This document shows positions 36,101 through 44,173 of a DNA stretch of 64,000 nt, piece after piece. A program made the position numbers and the translations under genes. The DNA comes from Spirosoma endophyticum (GTDB lineage Bacteria; Bacteroidota; Bacteroidia; Cytophagales; Spirosomataceae). Every line of letters begins with the position of its first letter. The stretch's first letter is position 1. Below the pieces are notes generated by a model. The model searched no databases and had not been told where the DNA came from. It saw only the letters and a program-made list of their open reading frames with translations. The DNA is taken from positions 62,001 to 126,000 of the forward strand of contig NZ_FOLQ01000009.1 of assembly GCF_900112365.1 (NCBI RefSeq). The letters run 5' to 3'.

Positions 36101-38328
36101 ACCGTTCCTGGGTTCTCATACTTGATGTCGCCCCCCATTTCCTGACCTGGTAACTTCTGCGACGAGAACGTAATGGAGTCGATCTTGTTGAGATTCATCG
36201 CGAACTTGTCGTAATCGAACCTGAGGTCGCGACCCGCGTAACGTAGCGTTCCGGCCTTGAGCTGGCCGTTCAGGGTGAAGGCCCGTCCTTTTCCAATACG
36301 TAATGTTTTGTCGGAAGGAATACCGAAAATTTTCAGCGAATCGGATAGGTTAAAGCGCTCAACGCCCCGGATCGTCAGCATTTTGTCGTCCAGATTGATC
36401 GTTGCGTTTTTGGTGCTATCGTTCGAGGGAAAATAGGATTGCACCTGGAAGTTGTCGTAGTCGCGTTTCTGCGCGTAGGCAAGTACGTACAGGGCACCTT
36501 TACGGCTCAGGTGCATCAAGCCCGAGTTCGCATCGCGATCAAGGTAGCCTTCCAGCACCATGCGGTTCAGTGCCCCGCGTAGTGCCACCGGACTGACCTT
36601 ATTCGCCTTTGTAAAGTCAACAATATCGCTCTCTAAAAACGTTTGCTGCTTTTTGGTTGATACGTAGTTCGCTACAATTTGCAGCGGGTGAAATCCGTAA
36701 TCGACTGTCAGGTCGGAGTAGCGCTGTGGGTGGAAATAATCAAACGATTCAAAACGTACGGGCACTTCCTGTTTTGCGCCAACCTGATAGAAATCCACTT
36801 TCCGCCGGGGCAAATCCCAGCGCACAACTTCGGGCAGAATATAAAATTTGTGGTAAGAATCAGAATAAGGGACGCGGGCGTAATCGGTACGTTGTTCGCG
36901 GTCGAGCCAGGCAATGTGCTGGTTCTTATCGTACCGGAATTTCACGGAAGGGTGCGTAACGGAGTCCGTGTCCACATAGCCAACAAAGGACGCTGAATTC
37001 GCCGAAATCAATGATTTTGCCGCATTCGTTCCGCTAAATCCTGACGTATTGAATCCTCCATTCTGGGTTGAATCAGGTTTTATTGCCGGCTGGGTCAAAC
37101 CCGCTGAGGCAGAATCGATTTTACTACTGAAATCGAACCGGCGGCTGCTGGCTTTGAAGGCCGTCTTGCCGTTATACTTAATCGTAAGTTGAGCGGGCTG
37201 GCCGCTTGCCGATGCACCGACCATCTGAGTGCCCGATAGCGCCAAACCACCCCGATAGTCGATGTCTGGTCCGAGGTCTGGTAGTTTAACATCGTTTTGC
37301 CAGGACATGAACCTCGGATACGTGACCGGCCCGCCTTTTTTCTTGCTAACGTACTCAAATACGCCTTTTATTGGCTTGGTGGTCCCGTATGTCAGCGTTA
37401 CGTCGTCGGCCTGTATGCGCGGATTCATAGTTGTGAGCGAGTACTCACTGAGTGTTACGTAGATATCCGGTCGCCCGGCGGTTGCCCAGGTGAATTTCCC
37501 CCCGTTGCCAACCAGCATGCCATCTTTGAGCATCAAATCACCATTAGTGTTCGACAGAACAGCCGAATCACCATTAGCAATCATCGCCAAGGTTACGTCT
37601 TTTAGCGTAATAACAGCTCCTGATACCGAGGGAATTGGCCGACGTTGTGGCGTGTACTGCACACCCAGTGAACGTGGCTGTGTTGAGTCTGACGTTGACG
37701 GGGTATCCCAGCCGTCAAAACGGGAGCGTTCGATAGAGGCTTTCACCGAAGCGATTGAATCGGCAGCCGTTGGCGGTACACCCGGTTGACTAACTGTTGG
37801 GACATTTCCTACGTAGCGAAACTCGAACGTACCACCCAGGGCATAGAGCTTGTTATAGTTGCTGGCATACAATTCGTGCCGTTCCATGAACCGCCGGGCC
37901 GTTTCTAAACTACGGGTAAAAGCTTTGGGATCATTGGCCTCGAACAGCTTTTCGGCAATTGTCAGAATGCCATCAACGGTTGTTGCTGAAGCTGTTTGCT
38001 GCTGGCTTGCCTGATAGAGCGCTTCATAAAAAGGAGCAAAATGAGTAGCTGGTTGGAGACGTTTCTGGTTCAGTTTGCGACTCAACGCCATGATGCGCTC
38101 CTGTTGCTGGGGCGACAGTTTATTTTCGGACCACAGCGACTGCAAATTCGTTCCGGCCCGTACGGCTACAGGTCCGCCCGTTGCCATCAGCTTTTGCACT
38201 TCCGTCATAAACTGCTCGGGCTTGTCGGAAAGCCGAACGGCCTGCCCGAAACTAACGACAGTCGTTAAGAAAAACAGTAAAATCGCGATTCTCGAAGTCT
38301 GTATCTTATACTTATAATTGCGCTTCAT
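33148..38328 (-). CDS. Very large exported protein of unknown function (1726 aa)
   Basis: Start is the ATG at 38328, two bases after the prmA stop, since residues 1 to about 30 form a signal peptide ending SFGQ; an ATG at 38358 lies inside prmA. The first 150 residues are helical; the rest is mostly strand-like with repeated LNLDGDLVLRSSG-type patterns, which suggests an elongated beta-structure. Residues about 560 to 620 look like a winged helix (SPVALRGALNRMVLEGYLDRD). Residues about 1386 to 1418 hold a DSTAK-like short repeat and the C-terminus is Lys/Glu-rich. I do not recognise a family. It is probably periplasmic or outer-membrane linked. Confidence 0.85.
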   Translation of the reverse strand: MKRNYKYKIQTSRIAILLFFLTTVVSFGQAVRLSDKPEQFMTEVQKLMATGGPVAVRAGTNLQSLWSENKLSPQQQERIMALSRKLNQKRLQPATHFAPFYEALYQASQQQTASATTVDGILTIAEKLFEANDPKAFTRSLETARRFMERHELYASNYNKLYALGGTFEFRYVGNVPTVSQPGVPPTAADSIASVKASIERSRFDGWDTPSTSDSTQPRSLGVQYTPQRRPIPSVSGAVITLKDVTLAMIANGDSAVLSNTNGDLMLKDGMLVGNGGKFTWATAGRPDIYVTLSEYSLTTMNPRIQADDVTLTYGTTKPIKGVFEYVSKKKGGPVTYPRFMSWQNDVKLPDLGPDIDYRGGLALSGTQMVGASASGQPAQLTIKYNGKTAFKASSRRFDFSSKIDSASAGLTQPAIKPDSTQNGGFNTSGFSGTNAAKSLISANSASFVGYVDTDSVTHPSVKFRYDKNQHIAWLDREQRTDYARVPYSDSYHKFYILPEVVRWDLPRRKVDFYQVGAKQEVPVRFESFDYFHPQRYSDLTVDYGFHPLQIVANYVSTKKQQTFLESDIVDFTKANKVSPVALRGALNRMVLEGYLDRDANSGLMHLSRKGALYVLAYAQKRDYDNFQVQSYFPSNDSTKNATINLDDKMLTIRGVERFNLSDSLKIFGIPSDKTLRIGKGRAFTLNGQLKAGTLRYAGRDLRFDYDKFAMNLNKIDSITFSSQKLPGQEMGGDIKYENPGTVYLSSADNKSGRIAGKKATQRLVMPEGMTVYFNQPARGDRTYDQKVYFKIPAVDNDSLGKGDIAFMGTFYSDGIFPPFKAELKTMPDNTLGFVHKAPATGYPIYSGKKGSAASTVKFTGDLTMDKSGLHADGVLNHLTASLNAKNMLFMTDSLTGAGEKGEIKETLAGQAGPSKAYFPQVQLNNYTMKWWPKADSMVIVTQKKNFNFYNATTNLDGDLVLRSSGLFGHGILRRKDSEVISGSIKFNREGFLASNAQFKVLSDKVVNGTATVAKPMLLGTAIDVDFNQTKGIVGLSINKNLSITDTVQSSLEFPSAAYKTSISKAQWNINAKTIAMKGDVKTSTFTATAEEQEGLTFNGSGALYDVEKMTLNISGVPYVTSADARIYPDKGLVSIKRNGEMLALKNAKLELDTVSLFHRLKNGNIQILSRTRFTGDATYQFATAKGDTASIKMGSFELKEAPAVAASTLTADTKKSGRGRKNATQPATTYFTVARAEVDEDDNLQLAPKMLYKGTISMQAPQPDLAMDGFIKPALKKRQDLVGGWIPFKEKVAERLEIKVDKNLKNEGGQQLVAGIHFREGNAGLYPTFLSPKEDPRDVDLFTATGIMHYDEKDKVYRIESKGSESPAGQSTLATAVAAAAPVDSAKTDLVAKVDSTAKIIGTDSTAKLVGTDSTAHIDSSARVAAVTETVIDDVENAFTFNDSRGLMTFKGKLNLLNAAPNEYLLASGSARINIDSTQYRFNTLLAFTFPVPDPINTAIGDRIVKANLEEKNDEAADDDLNRLSDKLVPLIGQQAVDAYRLKAQNQHAPLSQASPKLATTLVLANANLRWSTKFNAFYSTGQLGVSNIMATDVNAQMDGFIEIRKSANGDEATIYLESSPDVWVYYDYKPGSTPSSQGELAIITSEQEINDQLIALKQSSKSSLDVMAATVDEKTLFVDRYLDQYKTKAKAAPKPKLQPGQKVVKEEKKKDEKKKDKEAEKEGF

Positions 38329-38330
38329 AG

Positions 38331-39158
38331 CTATTTTTGAAAGACGAGCGAAGTCCATTCGCGATTCGTCATGCTCCTGACAGGTCTAAGACCCGCTTCA
38401 ATGGCTTTCTGTTGGATATCCAGAGCGTCGTGTTCATAAAAACCGCTCACCAACAGATAACCGTCTGTTTTTAATAAATCGGTATACGTAGGAATTTCGG
38501 CTAGTAATACGTTTCGGTTAATGTTAGCCAACACTATATCATATCGGTTGCTTGGGTCAACATCGGCAATCGTTCCCTGAAAAACCGTTACCTGCGGGCA
38601 ATCGTTAAGTTCAGCATTTTCGCGGGCATTTTCAACGGCCCATTCCTCAATATCGAAGGCTAATACGTCTTGTGCGCCCATTTTAGCCGCCAGAACGGCT
38701 AGAATGCCCGTGCCGCTGCCGACATCAAGCACTGCTTTATCCGCAAAGTCAAGGCTAAGCTGTTGTTCCAGCATCATAGCCGTGGTTTCGTGATGGCCCG
38801 TTCCGAATGACATTTTGGGGTTTATAACGATGTCGTAACGAAACCGGGCGTCCAACTCGTGGAAGGACGCCCGGACCCGGACTTGGCTCGCTACTTCAAT
38901 CGGCTCATAATCGCGCTCCCACTCGGCGTTCCAGTTTCTTTTTTCTAACGAACTGACTTCATAGGCTATTGCAGTCTGACTGTCGTATTTAGCAATGAGT
39001 TCCTGTACAGCCTTTTCATCGAAATCTGGTTCAGTAATGTACGCATTCAGACCCTCGTCAGTTTCAACGAATGACTCGAATCCAAGTTCGGCGAGTTCGG
39101 CGGTGAGGATATCAGTATAATCGGGCGACAGGCGCAGTTGCAGTTCCATGTAATTCAT
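38331..39158 (-). CDS. prmA: Ribosomal protein L11 methyltransferase
   Basis: 275 residues. The SAM-binding site is seen in LDVGSGTGILAVLAAKMGA near residue 140 to 158, followed by DIEEWAVENARENAELN. PKMSFGTGHHETTAMML is the PrmA signature. It methylates L11. ATG start at 39158; a second ATG lies three codons on. The giant exported gene begins two bases after the stop, so the two are translated from one message. Confidence 0.95.
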   Translation of the reverse strand: MNYMELQLRLSPDYTDILTAELAELGFESFVETDEGLNAYITEPDFDEKAVQELIAKYDSQTAIAYEVSSLEKRNWNAEWERDYEPIEVASQVRVRASFHELDARFRYDIVINPKMSFGTGHHETTAMMLEQQLSLDFADKAVLDVGSGTGILAVLAAKMGAQDVLAFDIEEWAVENARENAELNDCPQVTVFQGTIADVDPSNRYDIVLANINRNVLLAEIPTYTDLLKTDGYLLVSGFYEHDALDIQQKAIEAGLRPVRSMTNREWTSLVFQK

Positions 39159-39332
39159 ACATCAAAGTAACGAAAAAGGAGACTATGGCTTGGTCTATAA
39201 GCGGGATAAAGCGTTGACCTGAATTTGATTTTGACTGTCTCTTCACCTTTTGTTGTTTACTATTACACTTTACTTTGCATGCGGTTTAAGCGGATGAGCA
39301 AAAACGCACGGCTAATTTTAACCTAGTGAGTT

Positions 39333-40118
39333 ATGAAAAACGCCTTTCTGATTATTGATGCCCAGTTTGACTTCTGCCATCCCGAGGGAGCGCTGTTCGT
39401 GCCGGATGCTGAACAGGATATTGACCGAATTGCTACGCTTATCCAACAGCATGCCGACCAGATTGACCATATTGTCGCAACGCTCGACACGCATCATATT
39501 CTAGACATTGCTCATCCATTATTCTGGCACGATTCCTTGGGCAGTCACCCTGCTCCGTTCACACGTATTACGGCCGCGGAGGTTGACGCTGGACAATGGA
39601 TACCCCGTTTTTCGACCGAAAAGGCTCGTCAATACGTTCACGATCTCGAAGCCGACGGTCAGTTCTCGCATTTTATCTGGCCCGAACATTGCCTGATTGG
39701 CTCTCGGGGTGCCGCGTTGCACGATACGTTATTGGGGGCGCTTAAAGATTGGTCGAGAAAACGTGACCGCGACTACGTAGCCGTTCAGAAAGGGCTTTAT
39801 CCGTTGTCGGAACATTTTGGAATTTTTCGGGCGCAGGTACCCGATCCTGACGTGCCCGAAACGCAACTCAATACGTCCCTTATTGCTGATCTGGAACAGT
39901 ATGATACGGTTTACTTAATGGGTGAAGCCAAATCGCATTGTGTGGCTAATAGTTTAAAGCAAATGCTGGATTTTGCCCCCGCATTAATACCAAAGCTGAT
40001 AATCGTTACCGACTGCATGTCAGACGTAACAGGATTGGGCTACTTAGCCGATTCTATTTACACCGAAGCTCAGGACAAAGGTGTTCGATTTACGGTCTCT
40101 GACGCAATTTTCAACTAA
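39333..40118 (+). CDS. Isochorismatase-fold cysteine hydrolase (nicotinamidase-like)
   Basis: 261 residues. The catalytic triad is visible: Asp9 in LIIDAQFDF, Lys153 in VQKGLYP and Cys203 in GEAKSHCVANS. TLDTHH at residues 50 to 55 could bind a metal as in nicotinamidase. At 261 residues it is longer than PncA (about 200), with an insertion between residues 60 and 110. Substrate is uncertain: nicotinamide or another amide. It precedes a LON-domain gene by 21 bases, a likely operon. Confidence 0.8.
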   Translation: MKNAFLIIDAQFDFCHPEGALFVPDAEQDIDRIATLIQQHADQIDHIVATLDTHHILDIAHPLFWHDSLGSHPAPFTRITAAEVDAGQWIPRFSTEKARQYVHDLEADGQFSHFIWPEHCLIGSRGAALHDTLLGALKDWSRKRDRDYVAVQKGLYPLSEHFGIFRAQVPDPDVPETQLNTSLIADLEQYDTVYLMGEAKSHCVANSLKQMLDFAPALIPKLIIVTDCMSDVTGLGYLADSIYTEAQDKGVRFTVSDAIFN

Positions 40119-40139
40119 AAAGCCGTATTTTTCGCCGTT

Positions 40140-40769
40140 ATGGAAAAGACGCTATCCCTATTCCCGCTCAATCTGGTCGTTTATCCCGGCGAGGATTTGA
40201 ACCTGCATATTTTCGAGCCGCGTTATCGCCAACTCATCAATGAGTGTCTGGAAGAGGAGCGCACATTTGGTATTCCGGCGTTTATCAATAACAAATTACC
40301 GGGTCATGGCACCGAAATGCACGTTACGACGCTACACAAACGCTATCCCGACGGTCGAATGGATATTAAATCCAAAGGGCTGGGTGTTTTTCGATTAGTA
40401 AATTTTGAAAATCCCCTGCCGGGCAAACTTTACGCGGGTGGAGACGTGGAGTTGATCAAAACGGGCGATAGTTTCAGTGCCCATTCAACCGCCCTGATGG
40501 AGCGCTTGGAGCGGCTCTACAAACTATTGCAGATCGAAAAGGACTACACGGCTACGACAGAGAACCTTTCTTATAAAGTAGCGCACCGAGTTGGCTTGTC
40601 AGTAGAACAGGAATATGAACTGCTGACGCTCGAAACCGAAGCTGAACGTCAACTTTTCCTTATCCAACACATTAATAACGTATTGCCCGTAATGGTAGAT
40701 ATGGAGCGCACGAAGCAGCGTATTAGCATGAATGGCCACTTTAAAAATCTCGACCCGCTTAATTTTTAG
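40140..40769 (+). CDS. Stand-alone LON substrate-binding-domain protein
   Basis: 209 residues with the Lon N-terminal domain (PF02190 type): LFPLNLVVYPGEDLNLHIFEPRYRQL at residues 7 to 32 and a helical second part from 115. It lacks the ATPase and protease parts of Lon. Such proteins are known in many bacteria and may bind peptides, but their role is unclear. An octamer hairpin follows its stop by five bases. Confidence 0.88.
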   Translation: MEKTLSLFPLNLVVYPGEDLNLHIFEPRYRQLINECLEEERTFGIPAFINNKLPGHGTEMHVTTLHKRYPDGRMDIKSKGLGVFRLVNFENPLPGKLYAGGDVELIKTGDSFSAHSTALMERLERLYKLLQIEKDYTATTENLSYKVAHRVGLSVEQEYELLTLETEAERQLFLIQHINNVLPVMVDMERTKQRISMNGHFKNLDPLNF

Positions 40770-40774
40770 TTTTC

Positions 40775-40859
40775 AAAGAGCGAAAGACTGAATGAGTGAA
40801 AGAGCGAAAAGATAATGCAGCCCTTTTCGCTCTTTCACTCATTCAGTCTTTCGCTCTTT
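40775..40859. repeat. AAAGAGYG octamer inverted repeat (copy 2), perfect 37-base arms
   Basis: Arms 40775-40811 and 40823-40859 match over all 37 bases with an 11-base centre. Units are AAAGAGCG, AAAGACTG, AATGAGTG, AAAGAGCG, then AAAAG, an 8-base period. It lies between two convergent genes and its right arm covers most of the AI-2E stop codon. It could end both transcripts. Confidence 0.9.
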
Positions 40860-42009
40860 AAGATTTCTCCTCCACTTTCCCCACTTTCTTGGCACGTTTG
40901 GGCAGTTGATCGGCTAATTCTTTTAGGTTTTTTATGGGTGGGCGGGGTTTTTCAGCTTCGCCAATCAAGAATCCATAAGGTTTGAGTGAGTCTACGGCAT
41001 CAAAAATAACTTTGAGAATAGCCGTCATGGGAAGGGCCAGCACCAAACCAGGTAGCCCCCATATATTTTCCCAAAGAATCAGCACAATAATGGCGGCTAG
41101 TGGATTGATGCTAACTTTTGAACCGACGATATAGGGCGTAATAAAATTTCCCTCCAGCGCCTGTACAAATAAGAAAACGCCAACGACCGCGAGGGCTTTG
41201 ATTGGATTGTCCTGAGTGACAAGTGTATACGCGGCTGGCAATAACGATCCCAGCGAGATGCCGAAGTACGGAATCAGTACAAGACAAGCACCGAAGAACC
41301 CAAAAAATACAGCATAATCAACACCCAGAATGAGTAGGCCAATGGTCATAAGCGTACCAATGATAATAATAACCAGCACTAATCCAGCAAGATAATCTTT
41401 AACGACCTGGTAGATTCCTGCCATCACGCCATCAATCTTTGATGGGCGAGCATCGCTAAAGGCTCTATAGAAAAATGACCGAAAAAAATCGCGGTAGAGC
41501 AGGAAGAAAAAAGCGAACAGTAAGACAAGAAAGAGATTCGTCAGAATACTGGTTGTGGCCAAAAGCGTTGTTGTGACGATGGTTCCGCCTTCGGCAAGTG
41601 CCTGATTCAGATACTTTTTGATTTCGTCGACCTGCCGTTGTCGATCAATATTCAAATGTTCGTCGGCAAACGTTCGTATGCTGTTAATGTACTCATTTCC
41701 GCGCTTAACGAATTGAGGCACAACTTCGGCAAAGCTGCTGATTTGAATCGAAATGCCATAAAACAAGCCCGTTAGCACCGTCAAGGCGAGTAAGAGACAT
41801 AAAATAATAGCCAGTATTCTGGGAACCCGCCAGTTTTCGAGCCTCTGCACCAACGGAAAGAGCAAAACGGAGAATAGAATGGCGAAAACCAGTGGGATAA
41901 GTAAGCCAGACAGTGTATGTAATCCGTAAACAATGATTACTAGTGAAAGTAGTATGCAGACTAGTCTGGCGTAGGAAGGAAGTATAATTTCCCGGGGACG
42001 AATATTCAT
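40858..42009 (-). CDS. AI-2E-family transporter
   Basis: 383 residues from the ATG at 42009; the upstream TTG is rejected. About eight membrane segments in the AI-2E exporter/PerM pattern, with a central hydrophilic region (residues 95 to 145) and PYFGISLGSLLPA near 255. The C-terminus is Lys-rich (LPKRAKKVGKVEEKS). Family members are proposed to export autoinducer-2, sodium or other solutes; the substrate here cannot be stated. Its stop overlaps an octamer hairpin. Confidence 0.85.
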   Translation of the reverse strand: MNIRPREIILPSYARLVCILLSLVIIVYGLHTLSGLLIPLVFAILFSVLLFPLVQRLENWRVPRILAIILCLLLALTVLTGLFYGISIQISSFAEVVPQFVKRGNEYINSIRTFADEHLNIDRQRQVDEIKKYLNQALAEGGTIVTTTLLATTSILTNLFLVLLFAFFFLLYRDFFRSFFYRAFSDARPSKIDGVMAGIYQVVKDYLAGLVLVIIIIGTLMTIGLLILGVDYAVFFGFFGACLVLIPYFGISLGSLLPAAYTLVTQDNPIKALAVVGVFLFVQALEGNFITPYIVGSKVSINPLAAIIVLILWENIWGLPGLVLALPMTAILKVIFDAVDSLKPYGFLIGEAEKPRPPIKNLKELADQLPKRAKKVGKVEEKS

Positions 42010-42182
42010 ATAAGTAAATAATAGCAACAACTATTTTGGTCGTTATTGCCTTAAGCAGGTAGTAATATTACTTAAGTACGAACCATCTGTTACGGGCATT
42101 GTTTAGGGTAGTATGCTTTATTAATTGGGAATTAATAAACTCGTTTTCAGACAGGAACACAAGACTGAATTCATTGACAGGC

Positions 42183-42201
42183 TGTTAAGTTATTGTTAAG
42201 T
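42183..42201 (+). promoter_or_regulatory. Pho-box-like direct repeat upstream of PhoB-like regulator
   Basis: TGTTAAGT occurs at 42183-42190 and 42194-42201, an exact direct repeat with an 11-base period, as in PhoB- and PhoP-type boxes. A weaker TTGACAGG lies just upstream. It is about 105 bases before the response-regulator start. The remainder of the 42010-42307 gap shows only a small CCACG/CGTGG hairpin at about 42234-42249. Confidence 0.45.
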
Positions 42202-42307
42202 CTGCATTCAGCATTGATAACGTTGCGGATAAGCCACGTAACTTCGTGGTCGCCATCAGTTCGGCAATGTACCAACAGAACGGTCATTCTCACCAACTTT
42301 ACTACGT

Positions 42308-43015
42308 ATGAGTGCTGCTAAAGCTGCTCAACCCCTACATCGCGTTCTAGTCGTTGACGACGACGCCGACATCCTTGAGATGTTAGAATACAACCTCACC
42401 AAAGAGGGGTACGATGTTCGCACCGCTGCTGATGGCCGGAAAGCCGTTGACGTTGCGAAGTCCTATTTGCCCGAATTAGTGTTACTCGACATCATGATGC
42501 CCCATTTGGATGGCATCGAAGCGGGACGGCAATTGCGTGATATCCCCGAGTTACGGCAGACCTACATTCTTTATCTGACGGCTCGCTCGGAGGAATATTC
42601 CGAAGTGGCGGCTTTCGACGTAGGTGCCGACGATTACATCACCAAGCCCATTAAGCCGCGGGCGCTGATGAGTCGCATCAACGCGTTGTTTCGGCGCGAG
42701 GCCCAGAAATCTGATCCCGGTGAGCAAATTGCCATTGGCGATCTGTTGATTAACCGGAAAAACTATTCGGTTAGTCAGAACGACAAGTCAGTAATTTTGC
42801 CCAAGAAAGAATTTGAATTGCTGTTTTTTCTGGCGCAACATCCCAACAAAGTTTGTAGTCGAGAAGAGTTACTCCAGAAAATATGGGGTGCCGACATCTA
42901 CGTCCTCGAACGTACGGTGGATGTTCACATTCGCAAGCTCCGCGAAAAAATCGGGGACACCCATATTCGAACCTTAAAAGGCGTGGGTTACATGTTTACC
43001 GACCAGCCTGAATAA
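42308..43015 (+). CDS. OmpR/PhoB-family response regulator
   Basis: 235 residues: receiver with Asp61 in LLDIMMP, Thr91 and Lys113 (YITKPIKPR), and a winged-helix DNA-binding domain ending RTLKGVGYMF. In Bacteroidetes a regulator of this size beside a short membrane kinase is usually PhoB-like, and the upstream direct repeat is in keeping, but the signal is not shown by the sequence. The kinase at 43110 follows across an octamer hairpin. Confidence 0.9.
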   Translation: MSAAKAAQPLHRVLVVDDDADILEMLEYNLTKEGYDVRTAADGRKAVDVAKSYLPELVLLDIMMPHLDGIEAGRQLRDIPELRQTYILYLTARSEEYSEVAAFDVGADDYITKPIKPRALMSRINALFRREAQKSDPGEQIAIGDLLINRKNYSVSQNDKSVILPKKEFELLFFLAQHPNKVCSREELLQKIWGADIYVLERTVDVHIRKLREKIGDTHIRTLKGVGYMFTDQPE

Positions 43016-43096
43016 AGAGTGAAAGAGCGAATGAGTGAAAGAGCGAATTAGGCCGGTTGGTTTTCGCCCTTTCACTCATTCGCTCTTTCACTCTTT
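43014..43096. repeat. AAAGAGYG octamer inverted repeat (copy 3)
   Basis: 34-base arms 43014-43047 and 43063-43096 match with one mismatch and a 15-base centre. The units are AAAGAGTG, AAAGAGCG, AATGAGTG, AAAGAGCG. The left arm begins inside the response-regulator stop codon and the right arm ends 13 bases before the kinase ATG. It lies within a probable operon. Confidence 0.85.
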
Positions 43097-43109
43097 TTAT
43101 CTTTGCTCT

Positions 43110-44144
43110 ATGTCCCTGAGTCCCCGCATCATTGCGCTCTTACTGGCCTGCCTGATTTCGTCCCTGACGCTAACATTTCTGACGTTTGTGGAGGGCGTCA
43201 CGAGTACTATGTTGTTCGTGGTGGGGGTTTCGTCATTTGTGCTCTCGTTTTTTTTAGTTTTCTATGCTATTGAGTTGCTGGTTTTTCGGGAAGTGAATAA
43301 GATGTATAAAACCATCCACCAACTGAAAATTCGTGACTTTACTATCTCACGCAAAGCCATTATCAAGAACACAAATCCGTTCAAGAAGCTGAACGACGAG
43401 ATTTTTGTCTACGTTGCCAAGAAGCAAAAGGAGATAGATGAACTGAAACGACTGGAGCAATTTCGACGGGAGTTTCTGGCCGACGTATCACACGAATTGA
43501 AAACACCCATCTTTGCCGCTCAGGGCTTTATTCATACGCTTATCGATGGCGCTGTTGATGATGAAAACGTTCGTGATAAATTCCTCTCTAAAGCAGCTAA
43601 AAGCCTCGATGGTCTCGATGCGTTAGTGAAAGACCTGGTGGCTCTTTCGCAACTGGAAACCGGTGAAGTAAAAATGAGCTTTGGTCGGGTTGATCTGGCT
43701 GACATAACGCAGGAAATTTTTGACCAGCTAGAGGATATTGCCCGGTCTAAACACACCTCGCTGACGCTGTCTAAACCGCACCCTGGTCCTGTTTGGGTAA
43801 AAGCTGATTCACAACGTATTGTTCAGGTAATGACCAACTTAATCGAGAATGCCGTGAAATATGGCAACGAGCTTGGGCGCGTGGTCGTTACGTTGGAAGA
43901 AGATAAAAAGCATATTATCGTATCCATTCGGGATAATGGACCGGGCATTCCACCTGAACACCTGAGTCGAATTTTTGAGCGATTTTATCGGGTGGAAAAA
44001 AGCCGCTCCAAAGATCGTGGTGGTACTGGTTTGGGACTTGCTATTGTGAAGCATATTCTTAGTGCTCACAAAGCCAAAATTACGGTAATGAGCAAAGTGG
44101 AGAAAGGCACTACGTTCCGGTTTAAGCTGGAACGAATGGATTGA
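43110..44144 (+). CDS. PhoR-like sensor histidine kinase
   Basis: 344 residues from the ATG at 43110; the frame from 43035 would read the hairpin. Two membrane segments lie in residues 8 to 57. His128 in FLADVSHELKTPI is the phosphorylation site; TNLIENAVKYG, DNGPGIP and GGTGLGLAIVKHIL complete the ATP-binding domain. It has almost no periplasmic part, so it probably senses through the membrane or a partner, as PhoR does. Its regulator is the gene at 42308. Confidence 0.92.
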   Translation: MSLSPRIIALLLACLISSLTLTFLTFVEGVTSTMLFVVGVSSFVLSFFLVFYAIELLVFREVNKMYKTIHQLKIRDFTISRKAIIKNTNPFKKLNDEIFVYVAKKQKEIDELKRLEQFRREFLADVSHELKTPIFAAQGFIHTLIDGAVDDENVRDKFLSKAAKSLDGLDALVKDLVALSQLETGEVKMSFGRVDLADITQEIFDQLEDIARSKHTSLTLSKPHPGPVWVKADSQRIVQVMTNLIENAVKYGNELGRVVVTLEEDKKHIIVSIRDNGPGIPPEHLSRIFERFYRVEKSRSKDRGGTGLGLAIVKHILSAHKAKITVMSKVEKGTTFRFKLERMD

Positions 44145-44150
44145 TGTGAT

Positions 44151-44166
44151 GCGGGTTTCCACCCGC
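44151..44166. terminator. Small hairpin between convergent genes
   Basis: GCGGGT at 44151-44156 pairs with ACCCGC at 44161-44166, with a TTCC loop. It lies between the kinase and the aspartyl protease, both ending here. Confidence 0.4.
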
Positions 44167-44173
44167 TCTACTG

